A DNA stretch of 8,751 bases from Nonomuraea sp. (lineage in GTDB: Bacteria > Actinomycetota > Actinomycetes > Streptosporangiales > Streptosporangiaceae): positions 1-8,751 of the forward strand of contig JABFVJ010000046.1 in the NCBI GenBank assembly GCA_013362835.1, read 5' to 3'. The notes beneath the pieces were generated by a model. The model ran no database searches, was not told the DNA's origin, and saw only the letters and a list, made by a program, of their open reading frames with translations. Below, piece by piece: positions 4,937 through 8,751 of this stretch. The translations under genes were made by a program, and so were the position numbers. How positions within the stretch are numbered: position 1 is the first letter of the stretch; every line of letters begins with the position of its first letter.

Positions 4937-6867
4937 TGAGAAGCGCACTCGCAGAACGCCTGTCCAGGCCCGGCGTCGCCTTCCGGCGGCTGCCGCCGAC
5001 GTCGTGGCTCGCGGTCGGCGTGATCGCCGTCGTCGTGCTGGCCGCGCTGTTCGCGCCGCTGATCGCGCCGCACTCGCCGTACTTCCAGGAGGCCGCAGGG
5101 GGCGGCCCGTCGGCCGGGCACTGGATGGGGCTCGACAGCGCCAACCGCGACATCCTGTCCAGGCTCCTGTACGGCGCCCGCTGGTCGCTCATCATCGGCC
5201 TCGGCGCCACCGGGCTCGCCCTGGTGACCGGGGCGGTCATCGGCGCGGTCGCGGCCACCTCGCGCCGGGCCGTGGACGAGACCGTCATGCGCGTGCTCGA
5301 CGTGATCATGGCCTTCCCCGGCATCGCGCTCGCCGCCGTGCTGGTGGCCGTGTTCGGCGGCAGCATCCCGGTGCTGGTCATGGCCATGGCGTTCCTGTAC
5401 ATGCCGTCCGTGGCGAGGGTCGTACGCGCCAACGTGATCGCTCAGTATGGCGAGGATTATGTAGCCGCCGAACGCATCATCGGGGCGCGTACGCCGTACA
5501 TCGTGGTCAAGCACGTGGCGGTCAACTGCGCGGCGCCCGTCCTGGTGTTCTGCACGGTGATGGTGGCCGACGCGATCGTGTTCGAGGCGTCGCTGTCGTT
5601 CATCGGCGCCGGCGTACGCCCGCCCAACCCCTCCTGGGGCAGCGTCATCGCCGACGGCAAGAACCTGGTGCTGCTCGGCGGCTGGTGGGCCACGGTCTTC
5701 CCCGGCCTGCTGATCCTGCTCACCGTGCTCGCCCTGAACATCCTCTCCGAAGGCATCTCCGACGCCTGGGCCGCCCCGGTACGCAGGCCCGCCCCCAAGA
5801 AGGACGACGCGTTCGAGCAGGCCGCCCCCGGCACCGGCCAGATCCTCGAACTGCCCGGCCTGGAGGAGGCCGCCCGCCGGCTCGCCGAACGCGCCCGCCC
5901 GCTGCCACAGGGACAGCCGATCCTCAGCGTCGAACGCCTGCGCATCGGCTTCGACCCCACCGTGGACATCGTGGACGGCATCGGCTTCGAGGTCTGGCCG
6001 GGCGAGGTCGTCGGCCTGGTCGGCGAGTCCGGCTGCGGCAAGTCGCTGACCGCGTTGACGATCATGGGCCTGCAGCCGCGCGGGGCCCACGTCGGCGGCC
6101 ACGTGCGCTTCGACCAGAAGGAGCTGCTCGCGCTGCCGCGCCGCGCCCGCCGCCGCCTGCTCGGCCACGAGATGGCGATGATCTACCAGGACGCGCTGTC
6201 CTCGCTGAACCCGGCCATGACCATCAAGGCCCAGCTCAAGCAGGTCACCCGCAGAGGCGGCCGGCGAACCCCCGCCGAGCTGCTCGAACTCGTCGGCCTC
6301 GACGCCCGCCGCACCCTGTCGGCCTACCCGCACGAGCTGTCCGGCGGGCAGCGGCAGCGGGTGCTGATCGCCATGGCCCTGTCGCGCGAGCCCAAGCTGA
6401 TCGTCGCCGACGAGCCGACGACCGCGCTCGACGTGACCGTCCAGGCGCAGGTCATCGAGCTGCTGCTGCGGCTGCGCGAGGAGCTGGGGTTCGCGCTGAT
6501 CCTCGTCTCGCACGACCTCGCCCTGGTCGCCGACGTCACCGACCGCGTGGTCGTCATGTACGGCGGCCAGATCGTCGAGACCGGCGCCACCGCGACGCTG
6601 GTCGGCGCACCCGCCCACCACTACGCCAGAGGGCTGCTCGGCTCGGTCCTGTCGCTGGAGTCGGGCGCCGAACGGCTCACCCAGATCCGGGGCGTGGTGC
6701 CCGCGCCCGCCGACTTCCCGGCCGGATGCAGGTTCGCCGACCGGTGCCCGATGGCGACCGACGTGTGCCGTACGGAGACGCCGGTGCTGGCCGGGAACGC
6801 CAGGAGCCACGCCGTGGCCTGCCACCACCCGGCGGTCGAACTCGTGGGGAGCGAGCAGCATGCTTGA
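4936..6867 (+). CDS. Fused ABC transporter permease and ATPase (DppC-DppD fusion)
   Basis: A 643-residue protein joining two normally separate subunits. Residues 1-280 are a DppC-type permease: a first helix at about 24-44, the family segment [20 protein letters not shown] (62-81), and an EAA coupling loop around 172-203 ([20 protein letters not shown]). A linker (about 281-328) rich in A, P, R and E follows. Residues 329-643 are a complete ATPase: Walker A GESGCGKS (363-370), Q-loop Q418, signature LSGGQ (468-472), Walker B LIVADEP (488-494, catalytic E493) and H-loop H526. The C-terminal oligopeptide-type extension has four cysteines: C598, C604, C611 and C629. The reading frame is continuous and both halves are intact, so this looks like a true fusion, a form also known from other actinobacterial transporters. 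The frame also stays open upstream to 4447, but that is inside the previous gene; the ATG at 4936 is chosen because homology starts there. Confidence 0.92.
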   Translation: MRSALAERLSRPGVAFRRLPPTSWLAVGVIAVVVLAALFAPLIAPHSPYFQEAAGGGPSAGHWMGLDSANRDILSRLLYGARWSLIIGLGATGLALVTGAVIGAVAATSRRAVDETVMRVLDVIMAFPGIALAAVLVAVFGGSIPVLVMAMAFLYMPSVARVVRANVIAQYGEDYVAAERIIGARTPYIVVKHVAVNCAAPVLVFCTVMVADAIVFEASLSFIGAGVRPPNPSWGSVIADGKNLVLLGGWWATVFPGLLILLTVLALNILSEGISDAWAAPVRRPAPKKDDAFEQAAPGTGQILELPGLEEAARRLAERARPLPQGQPILSVERLRIGFDPTVDIVDGIGFEVWPGEVVGLVGESGCGKSLTALTIMGLQPRGAHVGGHVRFDQKELLALPRRARRRLLGHEMAMIYQDALSSLNPAMTIKAQLKQVTRRGGRRTPAELLELVGLDARRTLSAYPHELSGGQRQRVLIAMALSREPKLIVADEPTTALDVTVQAQVIELLLRLREELGFALILVSHDLALVADVTDRVVVMYGGQIVETGATATLVGAPAHHYARGLLGSVLSLESGAERLTQIRGVVPAPADFPAGCRFADRCPMATDVCRTETPVLAGNARSHAVACHHPAVELVGSEQHA

Positions 6868-7852
6868 GCTGAACGACGTGCACGTCGTGCACAAGGCCCG
6901 GTCCGGCGGCGTGTTCTCGCGCGACCGCGTGCACGCCCTGACCGCCGCCTCGCTGACGGTCGCGCCCGGCGAGACCGTCGGGATCGTGGGGGAGTCGGGC
7001 TGCGGCAAGTCCACGCTGGCCAAGGTGCTGGTCGGCCTGCAGAGACCGACCGCCGGGACCGTACGCCTCCGCGACCGCGACCTGTGGACGCTGAAGGAGT
7101 CCGAGCGGCGCGCGCTGATCGGCGGCGGCGTCGGGATGATCTTCCAGGACCCGTCCACCGCGCTCAACCGCCGGATGCCGGTCGGGCAGATCCTGCGCGA
7201 CCCGCTCACCGTGCACCGCCGGGGCACCCCGGCCCAGCGCGACGCCCGCGTCCGCGAGCTGCTCGACCTCGTCGGCCTGCCCCCGAGCGCCGCCGACGCG
7301 CTGCCCGGCCAGCTCTCCGGCGGGCAGCGGCAGCGGGTGGCCGTGGCCAGGGCGCTCGCGCTCGAACCCGAGCTGGTCGTCGCCGACGAGCCCACCAGCG
7401 CCCTCGACGTCTCCGTCCGCGCCCAGATACTCAACCTGCTGCTCGACCTGAAGGAACGGCTCGGGCTCGCGCTGGTGTTCATCTCGCACGACATCCAGAC
7501 CGTACGCAGGATGAGCGACCGCGTGGTCACCATGTACCTGGGCAGGATCGTGGAGCAGACGCCCGCGCAGGCCGTGCCGGCGCGGGCCAGACACCCGTAC
7601 ACGCGGGCGCTGTTCTCCGCGACCCCGGGGCTGATCTCGCCCATCAACCCGATCCCGCTGGTGGGGGCCGTGCCCTCGGCCACCAGGCCGCCGAGCGGCT
7701 GCCCGTTCCGCACCCGGTGCTGGCGGGCCGACGACGTGTGCGCGGCCGAGATGCCCGCCGCCACGCGGGCGGAGGACGACCACCTCTTCCACTGCCACCA
7801 CCCGGTGGCGGCCGGAGCCACCGACCTAGAGCTGATCCAGGAGCATTCATGA
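6860..7852 (+). CDS. ABC transporter ATP-binding protein, DppF/OppF type
   Basis: A 330-residue cytoplasmic ATPase, the second nucleotide-binding subunit, expected to pair with the ATPase half of the preceding fusion. Walker A GESGCGKS (44-51), Q-loop Q96 (IFQDPSTALN), signature LSGGQ (152-156), Walker B LVVADEP (172-178, catalytic E177) and H-loop H210 are all intact. The C-terminal extension, from RHPYTRALF (244-252), contains C281, C287, C294 and C312, a spacing like that in the partner subunit and in DppD/DppF proteins for which iron-sulfur clusters have been reported. The ATG at 6860 overlaps the previous gene by 8 bp and has GGGGAG (6846-6851) eight bases upstream. The gene ends in an ATGA overlap with the lyase gene. 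Length is normal for the family. Confidence 0.92.
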   Translation: MLELNDVHVVHKARSGGVFSRDRVHALTAASLTVAPGETVGIVGESGCGKSTLAKVLVGLQRPTAGTVRLRDRDLWTLKESERRALIGGGVGMIFQDPSTALNRRMPVGQILRDPLTVHRRGTPAQRDARVRELLDLVGLPPSAADALPGQLSGGQRQRVAVARALALEPELVVADEPTSALDVSVRAQILNLLLDLKERLGLALVFISHDIQTVRRMSDRVVTMYLGRIVEQTPAQAVPARARHPYTRALFSATPGLISPINPIPLVGAVPSATRPPSGCPFRTRCWRADDVCAAEMPAATRAEDDHLFHCHHPVAAGATDLELIQEHS

Positions 7853-8751
7853 CCGCGTTCGAAGTCGCCGAGTCCGTGACGGTGACCGGCGTCATCCCCC
7901 CGGTCTGCACCCCGATGACCCCCGACCGCGAGGTGGACGCCGCCTCCCTGACCCGGCTGGTCGACCATCTGCTGGCGGGCGGCGTGGACGCGCTGTTCGT
8001 GCTCGGCTCCTCCTCGGAGGTGGCCTACCTGACCGACGCGCAGCGGCGGGTGGTGCTGGACACGGTGATCGGGCACGTGGGCGGGCAGGTGCCGGTGCTG
8101 GCCGGGGTGATCGACATGACCACGCCCCGGGTGCTCGAACACGCCCGCGTCGCGGTCGAGGCCGGGGCGTCCGCGCTGGTGGCGACCGCGCCGTTCTACA
8201 CGCGCACGCACCCCGACGAGATCCGCACCCACTTCCGCCTGCTCGCCGAGCGCGGCGGCCTGCCGGTCTACGCCTACGACCTGCCGGTCAGCGTGCACGT
8301 CAAGCTCGCCGCCGACCTGCTGCTCGGCCTGGCCGCCGAGGGCGTGCTCGCCGGGGTGAAGGACTCCAGCGGCGACGACGGCGGCCTGCGGCAGGTCATC
8401 ATGGGGCGCGAGGCGCCGTTCAGCGTGCTCACCGGGTCGGAGGTGACCGTGGACTCGGCCCTGTGGATGGGCGCCGACGGCGTCGTCCCCGGCCTCGGCA
8501 ACGTCGACCCCCATGGGTACGCCGAGCTGTACCGCGCCGCCGTCAGCGGTGACTGGGAGGCGGCACGGGCCGAGCAGGAGCGCCTGGTCAGGCTCTTCGA
8601 GATCGTCCGGGTCGGCGGCTCCCGCATGGGCGGCAGCTCGTCGGGGCTCGGCGCGTTCAAGGCCGCCCTGCACCTGCGGGGCGTCATCGACTGCCCGGCC
8701 ACCGCGCTCCCGCAGACCCCGCTGAACGACGACGAGACCGGCCGCATCGGC
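7849..8751 (+). CDS. DHDPS/N-acetylneuraminate lyase family protein (3' end beyond the window)
   Basis: The first 301 residues of a class I (Schiff-base) aldolase/dehydratase of the DapA-NanA superfamily, a cytoplasmic TIM barrel; family members are about 290-310 residues, so nearly all is present. K171 in GVKDSSGD is the Schiff-base lysine and Y143 in YDLP the catalytic tyrosine. The substrate-carboxylate loop, normally GTTGE or GSTGE, is GSSSE (53-57). After Y143 the protein reads VSVHVKL, and the VKL recalls NanA (YNIP...VKL) rather than DHDPS (YNVPGRT). GADGVVPGLGNV (208-219) is the usual late barrel motif. The reaction is therefore probably cleavage or dehydration of a 2-keto acid, not lysine biosynthesis. 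Sialate lyase, a keto-deoxy-sugar-acid aldolase/dehydratase and a hydroxyproline-pathway deaminase are all possible. The ATG at 7849 overlaps the preceding stop (ATGA), with CAGGAG at 7838-7843 as ribosome binding site. Confidence 0.85.
   Translation, partial: MTAFEVAESVTVTGVIPPVCTPMTPDREVDAASLTRLVDHLLAGGVDALFVLGSSSEVAYLTDAQRRVVLDTVIGHVGGQVPVLAGVIDMTTPRVLEHARVAVEAGASALVATAPFYTRTHPDEIRTHFRLLAERGGLPVYAYDLPVSVHVKLAADLLLGLAAEGVLAGVKDSSGDDGGLRQVIMGREAPFSVLTGSEVTVDSALWMGADGVVPGLGNVDPHGYAELYRAAVSGDWEAARAEQERLVRLFEIVRVGGSRMGGSSSGLGAFKAALHLRGVIDCPATALPQTPLNDDETGRIG

Noticed and set aside
6340..7339. A 24-base exact direct repeat (6340-6363 and 7316-7339) plus similar Walker A stretches
   Set aside because: Both copies encode the LSGGQRQRV signature of paralogous ATPases; conserved protein sequence and codon bias explain it, so it is not a mobile or recombination repeat.
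4897..8673. A very long antisense open frame opposite the transporter and lyase genes
   Set aside because: It is a by-product of G/C-rich third positions in the real genes. Its translation is low-complexity (rich in H, R, G, A, D) with no domain, and the sense strand carries complete conserved families.

Overview
The window is high-GC DNA with actinobacterial features: strong G/C preference at third codon positions, tightly overlapping start and stop codons, frequent GTACG-type codon junctions, a Tat-type lipoprotein signal and a DUF4429/SHOCT protein. A mycelial actinomycete (Streptosporangiales or Streptomycetales-like) is the best guess. This is inferred from composition and gene families; no marker gene is present.

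Layout. Positions 1-68 hold no confident gene. A leftward DUF4429-SHOCT gene (69-914) diverges across only 31 bp from a rightward small HD-domain gene (946-1530) that resembles small alarmone hydrolases. The HD gene converges on a leftward FadR-type (FCD) GntR regulator gene (1527-2237). The two stop codons share one CTAG, which lies at the exact centre of a concentric palindrome. Across a 138-bp divergent regulatory region (2238-2375), a rightward operon begins: an SBP family 5 lipoprotein (2376-3980), an inner-membrane permease (3977-4936), a fused permease-ATPase (4936-6867), a second ATPase (6860-7852), and a DHDPS/N-acetylneuraminate-lyase family enzyme that runs off the right edge (7849 to beyond 8751). 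Every junction in the operon overlaps by 1, 4 or 8 bp, so the five genes are almost certainly co-transcribed and translationally coupled.

How the genes work together. The operon reads as a carbon-acquisition unit: a peptide/opine-type ABC importer brings in a substrate, a class I Schiff-base lyase or dehydratase acts on it or on a derivative, and the adjacent FCD regulator probably senses a carboxylate intermediate. Sialic acid or another 2-keto-sugar acid is a reasonable hypothesis, because SBP family 5 importers paired with NanA-like lyases are known. The lyase motifs are not diagnostic, so the substrate remains open.

Most notable non-coding signals: an 8-bp-arm perfect inverted repeat just upstream of the operon's ribosome binding site (probable operator), divergent promoters that appear to share a -35 region, a 13-bp-arm perfect hairpin inside the 3' part of the binding-protein gene, and the symmetric hairpin at the convergent stop codons. 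I see no CRISPR array, tRNA, rRNA, insertion sequence or integrase.
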